A stretch of 64,000 nucleotides of DNA, from contig MARA01000008.1 of NCBI GenBank assembly GCA_001792895.1, positions 496,001 through 560,000 on the forward strand. Reading direction: 5' to 3'. Below, piece by piece: positions 33,868-45,381 of the stretch. The stretch comes from Lentinus brumalis. Lineage: Eukaryota > Basidiomycota > Agaricomycetes > Polyporales > Polyporaceae. The number at the start of each line of letters is the position of its first letter. Within the stretch, counting starts at the first letter, position 1. A model generated the notes under the pieces. The model did no database searches. It saw only the letters and a program-made list of their open reading frames with translations, and was not told the origin of the DNA. The position numbers and the translations under genes are program-made.

Positions 33868-35733
33868 GATGAGGTGGCAAGATAGACTTGATGTCGGGAA
33901 GAGGGACGAGCTGGGAGAAGCTGGAAGAAAAGAAGTAACGAGCGTGGAGGTTTTATACCAGTTGAGATGCGAACACGGGGAAGGAGTGGCCAGGTGACCG
34001 CCGGGACGTTCGACGTCGGTGGTTTCTCCAGAGATTCTCCAGTTTCCCCGTGGGCTTGATTGCCCCGCATCCGAATCGCGGATCTCATTGGCCGGCGAGG
34101 TAGGCGAGATCTGGCCAGGCACGCTCACACACGCAGCCACAAACTCTCGGCTCATGCTTGCACCACCACATCTGCCTCTGCCTCATCTCCGAACCTGCAT
34201 CTCGCGGCCTCACTGGCCTTGTCTACGAACAGGCACCGTATATTGCTATGTTCTCGTAGAGCTGATAGGGTTTAAGCACTTGCCAAGATGAGTTCTGGAG
34301 GAGTGTCCGAGCCTCAGGAACAAGCAATGTCATGCATGGCCTGCGAACATGCGCCCTGGAGGGTTCTTTCCCAGCAACTACCGCCCAGGCGAGGCGGGCT
34401 TGTGATTGACCTAGACCTGTCTCTGTCTTTCCGGCCCAGCCTGCGCTGGTAGACCAACCCAGTCACCGCAAGCTGCGAAGAAGCAGGGCCAGCGCGACGA
34501 CACACATTGGCGGAGGATGTACGGAGAAGATCATGGGGGCGGGAGACAGGGAGCGTCGGGCGGCGATGCACAGCATCAGACCGTCCAACCAAATACGGAC
34601 AAGAAGAATGATCCCGCGTCCGAGGCCCACCAGCATGAATGTTTTTGTCCCCGTGGGGAGCTCTGCGGAACTTGACTCAATCGAAAGCTTTTCTTACCTT
34701 CCCCACAATGCTGCAGTGTGCAAGTATGTACGTAGCTACATAGTCAAACCGGTCCATAACCTCTCAGCCGCCCCAAGTCCACCCACGACCAACCTGACGA
34801 TAAGGCTCTGGAGATTGAGACTCTGAGACCAAAATTACCTTCGTCCCGGTCAGATGGGTCACCGCAGCTCCTGCATCCCCTGAATGGTCAACGCATACGG
34901 TCACATCTTACCACAGCAAACGGCTGATGTGCGCCGACTCCATAGCCAAGCATAGCCATGGCCGTGTTGTATTGCCAGGCGGCCGCTCGCAGAGCTCCCG
35001 AAGCCCCTCCCTATGCATGGCACCGACGTCTGTTGTTTCGACAGAACATACGTCATCATATACTCATCGCCCAATTATGCTTCCTCTAGTTGTTACATCC
35101 ATTCAACAGCGTCGAACATGTTCCGAGCGATGGCCGCCCCGACTCCGCACGGAGAATCCACCCGCCCTCCCCGTGACGCCTCGACGGACGTCCTGCGCAC
35201 TTATCACTCTGGACTACAGCTTCGTTCGCAACACAGGGGATGTGGTCGCAGCCACTCCGCTCGCGGACAACCTCGGGGGCTTTCTGACAGGTGGCGGACC
35301 CACAACCGGAGAAACCGCGCGCACGAAACGTAAACCCATGTGAGCCTTTCCCGTACTGTCCTCGACGCTCAATCGATCATTGAAGAACGAGTCACGGGCC
35401 CCTCGTCTGATCCTCGCCAAGAAGTGAAAATGTCCTCATGGGAATCGAAGATGATACTCTACGAACCCGGACTAGACGCAGCGGCATGTAAGCACGCATG
35501 CAGTCTGCTCGAACTGAATGATATTAAGCCAATGAGAGGGGGCCAGTACTTGTGAGGCAGCATCTACCGAGAAGTTCAGTGATGTTAATAATGTCAAACG
35601 GAAGTCTGAAGCAAGATGTATGTATAATACGTCCACAATAGCAAAGATGATGACAGCAGCAAACGAAGGTGTACACACGGCAAGCAGAGAGCGTAGACGA
35701 GAACACGATGAGACGAGATGCAAAACACAGGAA
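33868..35733. other. Intergenic, sugar transporter 1 promoter to Atg11 3' end
   Basis: 1.9 kb. The left part must contain the sugar transporter promoter (minus strand) and the right end the Atg11 3' UTR. ORFs up to ~140 codons are present (for example 34927-35343, plus), with no domain or splice chain I can support. Confidence 0.5.
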
Positions 35734-38700
35734 TCAGTCCGAACTCCGCGTAGGCGACTCCGGTATCGGACTGGACGTCCCAGGCGCGCGCCCACCGCCC
35801 TCGGCTTCCGCGAGCTCCTTCCCCTTCTTGCGGCCGAACGAAACCCCCCAGCTGCTCGCCAGACTAGCAAGCCGGCTGCTCGCCGTCGCCCCGATCCCGG
35901 CTCCAGCCCCGGTACCAGTCGCAAGCGGACTCGACGCCGACGCGCTCGTAGTTGGGGTGGACAGCCCGACAGTGGAACTGCGAGCGGTAGGGAGGTGGTA
36001 CGACGTCGTCCGCCGCCGGTGCGTCTGCGATAGCAGATGGCTCATACCCATCGTGGGAGAGCCTTCCGGAGACGGAATGCTGGAATTGCTCAGAGCGCCG
36101 GGTATACCGACGGCCACAGTGTCGCTCGAACCGGACCCAGAACCAGAGCCAGAACCGGTTCCAGAGGATGGCGTTGTTGACAGCGTGGAGATGGCCTGTT
36201 CAGAGATGGCAGTGGTCGGCATGGCCTTCGCCGTCGCCGCAGTCGGGACACCTCCGAACGGTATTCGTGCGGCCGAGAAACGCGACGAGGTCGAGCCGCG
36301 TGAGGCCCGCGATCCGGGACGTAGAGGTGAAGGCAGTGATGGTGCATGGGTGTTGACAGGGTGAGACCCGGAGACTGTAGAGGGACCCGGGATAGGACGC
36401 GTCGTCGGGGACGGGGGAGACTGTGAGTGTGATGGAGGCGGTGACGGAACGGATGCCAGAGGCGGGAGAGGGACGGTCGGAGACACACTTCGGGACGCCC
36501 TCGGACTATCACCTTTGAGAGGCGCAGCCGTGTGTATGTGAGGAGCGTCATCCCCGACGTCGGCCGACACCAAGCCAAGAGAAGATGAGGCGGGGGGCTC
36601 GGAAGGACCAGCCTGAGCAAGAAGCCGTGAGAGAGAAGACGGGCCTGCGGTGGGCGAGGACCCCGCTCGCGTTCGTGGGAATAGATGGGACGTCGGGGGA
36701 CGTGTGGCACTGAAAGACTCCTCAACCTCCGGCTCTGGAGGCCCGGCCGGGATCGAGCCTGTGTCAGCGACTGGAAGGAGCTGGCCGGCCGACTCCAAGG
36801 GTGCTTCGACCGTTGGAACCTTCTTCGATGATTCCCGACGTTTGGAGGGGTATGACGGCTGTGTCCAGTCCTCAACCTCAAGCATGTAATACTTCACCCC
36901 ATCACCCAGACCGTACGGATTGGAGCTCGGATCCTGTATACAAACACCCAGAAGACGGGCCAGAATTAGCTGGTCCCAAGTGACGCGATAGACGCTCTAC
37001 CGACGTACCTTAGCATCGACGACGCGCTCGGTGATGGACGTGATCCTTGCCACAATCCACTCGCGGGTCTTCAGCTGTTCCGCAAGATGACCCGTAGCCT
37101 GGAGAAAGTAGTGTGGGAAAGATACTACGGGTGGTGGCGCAAGAGATGACCATGGAGAAATATCGGACGTCAGTGCCTGAAGTGAAATATCGATCGCCTC
37201 CACCGAGACTCACCGTTGAAAGCCGCCCAGGGCTTGGAGATGGAGTTGCGAGTCGGGAGGAAGAGAGCCAAATCTCCCTTGGCGAAGTTCCTGAACGATA
37301 TCTTACCCTTGGCTCGTTCCCGGTAGTCCTTGCACTGTTTCTGCCACTTTCGTATCGTTTGGCCAGCTTTGCCAATGGATTCGAGGAAATGGTCGTGGTC
37401 GAATGCACGCAGCGCATCCAGCGCAGCAACGGGGTCTGACGGGTCGATGGGCGCAGGTTCTCCTGAGTGCGCGACGATGGTATGGCGGGAGTGGCTAAGG
37501 GCTGATTCGGCGAGATTAGCGGCTGCCGATGCTCTATTCCCGGGGTGAGTGATCATCGTCTGCACATTCGACAGAGCCTTTACGTGCGCATCGCGGAATG
37601 CGAGCGCGACGTCCAGCATCTGCGCAACGAGTCTCTCGCTCTGCTCAAGCCGGTGCTCGAAGTCGGCCTGAGACGCCCGCGTAGCACGGAGGTCGTCCCG
37701 GACGGCCCGCTCATCCCGCCGCGCATCCCTAAGCTCATGTTCGACCCGTTGCAGCTCTTCGCGGAGGCCGACTGCATCCGCGTTTGCCATTTCTGCCTGG
37801 GCAAGAGCATCTTTCAGGCGACGTTCGGTATCCTCGAGGGCAGCCCGGAGCTCTGAGAACTGATGCTCGAGCACGGCGCGGTCCCCGTCTGCCTCCGCTA
37901 TATGGTCCCGCAAGAGCCGGTCGTGTTCCGACGCCTGAGCACGAAGCAGCCGATCCTTCTCCTTGCCCGCTTCCAGGAGCGCACGCTTGACATCGTCGCT
38001 CTCCCCCGCGCTGCGTGGATCTGCGCCTCAAGGTCCTCGCCGCGTGCTCGGGCCTCCTCCAGCCGTTTCAAAGTCTTGGCCTGCTCCTCCAATAGAGTCG
38101 ATACCTTCGCCGCATTCCGAGCCTCGAGCGACTTCATCTCCTCGTATTCACTCTGAACTTGTGTCAGCCGCTGACGAAGCACTTCGGCCGACCGCGTCTG
38201 CTCGGTCGCTTCAGCCAGCGCGCTAGCCAGAGTCTCTCGCTTCGCGTCGGCCTCCTGCGACATCTCGGTGTTGCGCTCTTCCAGTATTCGTCGAGACAGT
38301 GCTTCGCTTTCCAGCTGCGCACGTGCCGCGTGAAGGTCGCGCTCCAGCTGTCCACGGGCTGTTTCTGACATCTGCAAGGAATGCCGAAGCTGGACAATCT
38401 CAGCCTCCAGAGCCGAGCTACTCTGTTTGGCCGCAGCTTGCTCCTCGGCTCTCTGCTGCTGCAAGTCTTGCAGCTGCAGCTGCAGTTCCGCGTACGCTTG
38501 ATCGTCCTCAGTGGCTGTGGAATGTCATTGACGTACATCCCAAACGGAAGAGTCGATGGAGCACACACCTCTCCGTCGATGGCTGAGGAGTCTCGAGGTT
38601 GACAATACTGCACAATATTTAGCAGAGCGAGGGGCAGGTAGCAATAGAGTACGCACGAGATCGTTCCGCTATCCGATCGAATCCGGACTCCAGTGTGTCC

Positions 38701-41004
38701 ATCTTCCCGATGAGCTTGTCGAGCTTTGACCGAGCTTCGTGCACAGACGCTTCTGCGACCGAATCGTTCGCCTCTTTCGCGAAGCGTTCAAGGTCCTCAA
38801 GCACGTGAAGGAAGTCTGGCAAGGGTGAGGATGATGATGAACTACTCAGGACATGGTCAGCGACTCACCATCAATGTCTACACGTTCGAGCGTGTACGGA
38901 GAATCGCTGGAGCCGCTAGGAGAGAAGTCGATGTTGGGCACGGCGTCGTCCATCGCTTTGACCTCGAAGGGGAGCTCTCCTTGCACTTCGTTCTTGTACG
39001 CTTGACGCCTTTTGCGCTCGTTAGACCTGAGATAAAGCGATGTCAGCAAGTGCCACAGGGCGCAAGGCCGGCGGAAGCGTACGAGAGTTTGGCCATTACT
39101 TCGAGGATACTCTGAGCCCTCTGATAGAAGAAGCGTGCTACCAGAAGCATGAGTAACTCATCGAGGGGTACATTAGTCGGGCGTACCAAACTCCTTCCGC
39201 CGCACGATCTCCACGACCGTAGCCCCGTATGCATACAGCATACTGTGCAGTCGTGCGATATGTGAGAAGCTAGTCTTCGCCCTGAAGCTTGTCTGCAGGG
39301 AGGTCATCGCAGAAGGCAGCGTCACGAGGTCTGTGTTCAGTTCGCTGATGCGACGGATGGCGTAGATGCATTGTTCCGTGTACGCGTTCTGTGAGCACAT
39401 TTGTGAGTGTTCAAGAGTTGTGGTGGTTGAATTAAGGAGGACAGACATACCTTGACCTCCGTGATACGTTCGACCTCGACGCGAAGACTGTCGTCCAACT
39501 GACGAAATTCTGGACAAAGGTCAGGCTGTCGATTTCAAAATGAGACTTAAAAGCGCGTACCCTGGAGCGCTTTCTCGGGGATCATCACACCGGGTTCTAC
39601 GAAAATGTGAACAACTTGTGCAATGCACGGCGTCTGACTTACTGTCGATACTTGAGTTGAGCGATGATATCTGCTCCCAGAGTTCGTGCGTTCGCCGTCC
39701 GCAGTTCTCTCCATCATCTATCGAGCTGATGTCTATTGACGTCCTGTCTTCGTAAGTCAGAGGAGGGGCACGCACCTGCTATTGCTCACCACATGGCGAA
39801 CCTCATCGCTTCCCCGGCTGAGCCGCCCCATGGCTTCCCGCACGATTTCGAAGCGTGACTTCAGCTCCTCGTGCGTCTTGACACAACTTGCTGCAACCTG
39901 CTGCATCTTGACCTTGCTCACGTAATCGCCCAACGTGCGCCCCTTGTCCCCAGCCTCCATGGCACGCCTGACGGACACACTGAGGAACTCCTTGTGCACT
40001 TTGACGCGGCTGACGATCTCCAGGTCGGCGTCGAGGCCTCCCAAGAGCTTCCCCTGCTTGTCTAGTTCGCGCTCGGCGATGGCTGCGATACCTTCATAGG
40101 TATCGGTAGTCGCCAGAATATGGTGATCGAGAGCACTAGAGGATATTTGGACGGCGCGTTGTTGGTAGTGGAGGGAGGTGAGCGTGCGGTTGATATATTC
40201 TACGTGTGTGAGAGCCGTCTGGACATAGCTACTCGCAAGCTGAGATATCCGAAATGGGGGTGTCGAGGCAATCGCATCTGCGGGACGCAAACGCATGCGC
40301 ATGGGTGGCGAGTGCACAAGTGTTATACACGACGTACCTTCCACCGGAGGTTGCAGTTCGGGTTCACAGCGCAGGTGGTGAATGACTTCTTCCGGGTCAG
40401 AACTGAGGTACGACTTGTTGAAGACGTATATTGTCTGCTCTACTGTCAGTAGTGCTGCTTGAACGCGTGCCCGGTCAACCCGCACCTGATCCTCGAGTCC
40501 CGCAAGCTCACGGACGTTGTCATTCTTGAGTGGTCTTCCGTCAGAAAGATATGCCCAGACTGCATCGGGAGGTACGCCGGTCCTCTCGTATATGAAGTGT
40601 TCCAAGCTATCTAGACTAGAGGCATCGAGGGGTCAGCACACCGTTCTCACCCATACATCGAGGCGTTCATATGGGGTCAACGAGCTCTACAGCGAGATAT
40701 CCGGATTCTCTTAGACATGGATCCTCTCATATGTCACAGGTAGACGGAGGCCTTGAGTAAGGGAATGACGCGAGACCATTCGCCGTGTGTCCCCGAGTGG
40801 CCCTCACATGCGGACCTCTACCCCACCCCCACCCCCACCCCCGGCCCTCCGTAACCCCAAGTACACAGTACCACACCAGAGTACATTGCGGAGCATGTCC
40901 TCGTGTCGGCTGAACTTCCACTGTGGTACGCACCTTTCCAAATCCCATAACGAAACGTCCAACTGTATGATCACTCCGTCCTCTGCTCGACATAGCTGAA
41001 TCAT
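35734..41004 (-). CDS. ATG11: Atg11 selective-autophagy scaffold (one apparent frameshift)
   Basis: Atg11 is the coiled-coil scaffold that links cargo receptors and Atg1/Atg9 at the phagophore assembly site in selective autophagy. The first exon (from ATG 41004) encodes MIQLCRAEDGVIIQLDVSLW. A ~300-nt intron follows, then LEHFIYERTGVPPDAVWAYL and VWAYLSDGRPLKNDNVRELA, the ubiquitin-like N-terminal region of Atg11. IYVFNKSYLSSDPEEVIHHL is the next family hallmark. The middle is a long coiled coil. The C-terminal domain contains VKYYMLEVEDWTQP-like sequence (MKYYMLEVEDWTQPSYPSKR) and then a Ser/Pro/Thr-rich tail ending at 35734. In the coiled coil, frame is lost between AQIHAARG and ESDDVKRALLEAG, where a C5 run (plus 38003-38007) should be C6. 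Otherwise the exons agree in frame. The length (about 1,500 residues) suits basidiomycete Atg11. Confidence 0.92.
40812..40848 (+). repeat. C-rich CCCCCA repeat in Atg11 intron 1
   Basis: A short run of CCCCCA units (CCCCACCCCCACCCCCACCC) lies inside the long first intron of Atg11. On the coding strand it is G-rich and could in principle form a G-quadruplex; that is inference. Confidence 0.85.
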
Positions 41005-41651
41005 CTTGTTTGTTGAGACAATACAAGAAGCATGTTCCAGGTAGGTTCCTGTTGATCTAGAAATCACAACGAAGGGAAGTAGAGGCTGGTAGAGGTCAAG
41101 GTACAGTACGTACGCCAAGTTGCGCTGCGCACTGTGCGGAGTGGGCGCCACTGTTCGAACCGCCACGTGCTCGCAGCGCTATGTACTGTAGCTCTGACCG
41201 TCATGACGCTCCCTCCGAGCGAGCCCCTCGACTGTCTTGCTTGTTTCACTCTGACCACTCTGCAAAGAATCATGGTTTCAAGGCAAGGTTGTTATGACAG
41301 CTGCTACGGATGCGTGTGTATCCTCTTCGGGTATCTATGCACGTAACGTCGACTTCCGGCGAGTCAGGCTGATTTTCTGCATATTCTATGAATCGGAGAG
41401 TGTCGTGCACATAGGCCGCTGATGTGAATGACTTTATCGTCGTGCATCCGAGTCCTGATTTATGTGGATTTTCGCATTGGTGTTGTCTGTATCTCATGCC
41501 TTCCGGTGGAACTGACTGAAGTGTACTGCACAGGATTGTGGCAGCATCGTTGACAGTTCTGTTCCTGATCCATGGACACCATCACCAGGACGTCGACCTT
41601 CACAGAATTACCCTGTTAGCTCCTCTAGCTTCACCGCCCTCCTGAGCCGAC
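41005..41651. promoter_or_regulatory. Divergent promoter region, Atg11 / F-box 3
   Basis: 647 bp between two divergent starts. It must carry both promoters. No repeat, RNA gene or supported ORF was seen. Confidence 0.5.
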
Positions 41652-43019
41652 ATGGATCTCTCGGACACTGCTGACCAGCATAATGCGCGACGTTATTCAC
41701 AGCGCGGCGGGGGCTCAGGCTCAATGGCTACAGGTACGCTCGCGTACTGTGTCTATAGTCTGGATCAGTGCTGATTTTTCTGTCGTAGCGAGGCCCGTGA
41801 GTCTGCCTGCAGAGGTCACGGACATCATCATCAGCTACGTGGATGATCCGGGCACATTGTGCAGCTGCATGCTCGTTTGCCGAAGCTGGGCTCCTGCAAG
41901 CAGGACCATCCTCTTCGAGGAAATTGCAATTCAAAGCCCGGAATCGTATGATCTTTTCGTGAAACGGGTCATCCACTCAGACAAGTTCAGGACGTACCTC
42001 GCGTCCACGCGCATTTTCAGAACATACCCGGACCATCCGAACGCCGCCTACTCTCACCGGCTATTCTATGACATAGCTGGCCATCTTCCCAGTTTACGCA
42101 CCCTGACTCTCGGCAATATTGACTGGAGCAAGCATCATCCTCGTGCAAATGAACCGTTGTTGCTCTCCACCTTCGGCCAACTCCGGAGATTGTCGTTGCG
42201 CGACTGCTGCCTACCATCCTTCCACTTCCTCCGGCGGGCTCTCGCAGCCGCCACATCACTCCAAGACCTTTCGCTCTTCCATGTCACATGGCCACATGTA
42301 TCTCCTCTCGTCCCGACAATTTCTCAAGCGCACAAGAGTCCAGCTCTGCACCGATTGTCTGTCTATTTCACCGCTACAGACACCGTCGTCGACCCGCTGT
42401 TGCGGTGGCTCTGCCAGACCTGCTCACGGAATTCCATCTCTCACCTGTTGCTTTTCGCCCACGAGTCAAGGGAGTCATACCGTAACACATCTGCAATCGT
42501 GTTGCGTTCAGACATGCTCGACGATTTGACGACCCTCGGCTCGTATATGTATCTGACTACGTTGAAAGTGACCATGGCTAGTTCGTGTGCTCTTTGGCCT
42601 TGTACTATACGACACTGACCCTTCTGTCCGTAGGGAACTTCTCCTTGGCAATGTTTCCGAATGTCCACGCCCTCTTCATCTATGCAGACGCCCTCCCAGC
42701 GCCATCATACAACGAAACCCAGCCTGTGCAAGTCCAGGCTATCAGTTTCTGGTCGACGCTCGTGCTCATGCTACGGGATACCCACTTCCCTCTCCGACGC
42801 CTCTACATCCGCAACGTGGTCAGTGACCTTCTGCTTGTGGATTCGGACCAAGCAAATGTCGTCCTAGCCCGAGACAACTTCAGTACATTGCAGCTCGTGC
42901 GGTTCACCGTGATGCGCGGCCGAACAACACCCAAGTCTGTGCTAGCGGAGATGATCAAGCACGTGCCAAACTTGTATTCTCGCGGAATCCTCGAGGTGGA
43001 GATGGCCCTGGGACGCTAA
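41652..43019 (+). CDS. F-box protein 3 (unrelated subfamily)
   Basis: A probable SCF adaptor. Three exons join as MATARPVSLPAEVTDIIISY and, later, TMARNFSLAMFPNVHALFIY. The N-terminal F-box (about residues 30-70) reads LPAEVTDIIISYVDDPGTLC then MLVCRSWAPASRTILFEEI. The rest has a leucine-rich, repeat-like pattern (LPSLRTLTLGNIDWSKHH; FGQLRRLSLRDCCLPSFHFL; LQDLSLFHVTWPHV). It does not align with the two F-box paralogs at 1.4-9.4 kb beyond the general F-box pattern. The substrate is unknown. All introns are GT-AG and keep frame. Confidence 0.85.
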
Positions 43020-43185
43020 GTCTCACCCTCCCATCCTTCGTGTTGCACGTCCAGTCTGTCGTCAGACCAGAATCCCATTGGTCTCTTTCATGGCCGTCAC
43101 CGTCACCCCTCATTGTTCATTTGCGAATCTACGAGATTAATGATTCGCGAAATTCGACTGCACGGAACCCATTGATGACAGCGCC

Positions 43186-44334
43186 TCAACGATAACCAAG
43201 AGAAACCAGGACGAGGTGCGCGATCCATGAATGCGCATGCGTTGTCGGGCTAGTTGCCGCGACGTCCCCACTCAGTCAGTTTTACTCAACAAGGCCATCG
43301 AAGAACTAACACTCACTGGTACTCGTCCCAAAAAACCATCTCGTCCGGGTTGCCGCACACCGTCACGCTTTCCGTTTCCGTATACGCCCCCGTCAAACAG
43401 CTCCCATAGGTCCCGAGCGGCGCGAAGCCGTAAGCAGTCGGCATCTCATAATACTCAAAGTTCGCGAACAGCGGGATCAGGTCGACATACATCAGATCCT
43501 TGTCCCGGAGCTGTGCATGGCGAAGAAGCCCTGCGAGGTCGTAACTGAACGCCCGAAGCTTGAGCTTCGTCTGCGCGTCCGTGTAGAAGTCGTATGGGAT
43601 GCGCGACAGGTCGGGATACGAGAGAAGGAGGATGTGTGCGCTGGGGTAGGCAGATGCCAGGGCGGCCTTGGACCTCATGAGCTCGTGGAAGGACTGCGCC
43701 GCGGTCACGTTGAGGTCGAAGAGGGGGTCGTTGACGCCGCCAAAGAGGACGAAGAGCGGGTTTGCGAGCGACACGTTTGATGGCGGGTCCTTGAGAAAGT
43801 CTGTGACCTGTTGGTCGACGGAGGGGACGGGAACAGTCGACCCGGGTCCTGTGTAGCCTTGGACAAGCGCATTGGAAGTGGTCGCTAGAGGGACGGAGTG
43901 TCGTCAGTGTTGGTGGTCTGCTAATTGCGGGAGTTCTCGTACCTCCGCCGATTGCGTAGTCCACCAACGGGATGGACATGTTCCCCGCAACGTATTCGAT
44001 CCAGACTGGTCCGTTCGAGAAGCGACCTCCAGCACTGTCGAATTGCCAGGCCGTCAATATGAGGTCGCACAAGTACAGAACGCGCCAAGACTCACTAATG
44101 GGGATCTGCTGGCCATGTATGGTTGGTGATAACCCATGCGCCGTTTCCTGTAAGAGAGGCGTCATGGCGTATGACAGACATGTACACGAGGGACAAACCA
44201 TTGTCCGAGAAGGAGTCCCCGAAAGCAATAATAGCGGAGTGAGCTTTGGCTGCACCGTTGACCCCAGAGGGGGCGGCCAGTGCACCGGGAGCAAGCGCGA
44301 CCACAGCGCTGACGACGAACCGAGTGAAATGCAT
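43186..44334 (-). CDS. Secreted GDSL esterase, CE16-like acetylesterase
   Basis: An SGNH-hydrolase of the type classed as CE16 in wood-decay fungi; such enzymes remove acetyl groups from hemicellulose-derived oligosaccharides outside the cell. A signal peptide covers residues 1 to about 20 (MHFTRFVVSAVVALAPGALA). Block I GDSFSDNG carries the nucleophile Ser41. GNGAWVITNHTWPADP and GRFSNGPVWIEYVAGNMSIP (block II-like) follow, then FVLFGGVNDPLFDLN (block III, with the oxyanion Asn). The last short exon (43186-43249) joins as WDEYHPTTHAHSWIAHL, which supplies the catalytic Asp and His (D-x2-H). Without that exon the protein would end at a false stop (43313) and lack His. It sits next to a sugar transporter and GH51, which fits polysaccharide breakdown. 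Confidence 0.9.
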
Positions 44335-45381
44335 CGGGGGACTTGCGTGGAGGTCCGACGGTGGACGCTACAGGCTGACAGCAAGTATTTGATGGCTATT
44401 TGAGCGCGGCGGCTGTCCGAATCCAATCACTAGTACTGGCACATTGCGGACAAGGACCCGAGAATGATGAATGTCTCATCCTGACAGCCTGCCAGGAATG
44501 ATCAATGAGACCATCCGCTCCGAGGAGCACATACGGGTCCGTGCTACTAGAACTGCACTACACACCTCCGCATTCATGGAGTGCCACACCAGCGGTATTT
44601 CGGTGCCGTCTCCAATGGCCCCAGCCGCTCTGCACAACTCAAAGCCTAGTTCTTGACACCTCTGTAGAATCCAGATTAGCCGAAACACAACGACTGAGAG
44701 TCTGACAAGGACACATACCCAGACGGTTCCGTCATCGTCCCGGGACACCTTTAGAAACTACGACAGCCGCAGTGGAGGAAGTCGGTTTCCCCAGCGTGCG
44801 AGACTAGCAAATCCAACAGGCCCGCTTCCACGAGACGGCGAACAGCAGTGCGCTGCTGACCGTCGAGTCTGCGACCGCGTTCCCCGACGATGACCTCCAC
44901 CCACGAGAGGCTCCTCAAATCCATGAGAGCAGCCTTCAGCGGGCACCAAGCAGCGCTCGCATTCCGCTCGGCCAGCTGTGATAATTCCAGGGCGAAGCTC
45001 CCCATACAGGCGGCGTCGATGACGACACATACTTTCCACAGGGTCGACAGAATTCGTCTGTGCACGGTGAGGAGGTCCGCACTTGCTCGACCGCACTTGC
45101 TCGAAAGCACGCGGACAGCCAACCTCGCCGTCTATCTTGGCGACGCGGTGGGGCAGTCGCGTCTTGCTCACGTGGTCGCGTTCGCGTTTATGAGAAGTGG
45201 CGGCAAAAAGGTCGATGGTGGTGCATACCACGCCAACTCCTCGCTCCAGGATGCTATTGTTGATACAGTGAACGTACGAGGTCATGAAAGTATCACTACA
45301 TACTGTTACACCGCCGAAGGCCGAGTGACACGGCCTGCCTACCTATGCGTCGCCACAGGTAAGTTGCCCCAACGAATGCCC
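44335..45381. other. Intergenic with weak coding signal
   Basis: About 1 kb between the esterase start and the stop of sugar transporter 2. It contains the esterase promoter and one ORF with weak coding character, listed separately. No repeat or RNA gene was recognised. Confidence 0.45.
44479..45122 (-). CDS. Possible small or decayed gene, unknown
   Basis: I do not recognise it. A minus-strand open frame (44751-45122) reads with a protein-like composition (WKVCVVIDAACMGSFALELS; RSLSWVEVIVGERGRRLDG). Downstream, a clean intron signature (GTATGT to CTACAG, 44662-44718) would join TVW to RCQELGFELCRAAGAIGDG and run to a stop at 44479. The two parts are not in one frame as written, and no start with support was found. 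It may be a gene remnant, or chance. Confidence 0.25.
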
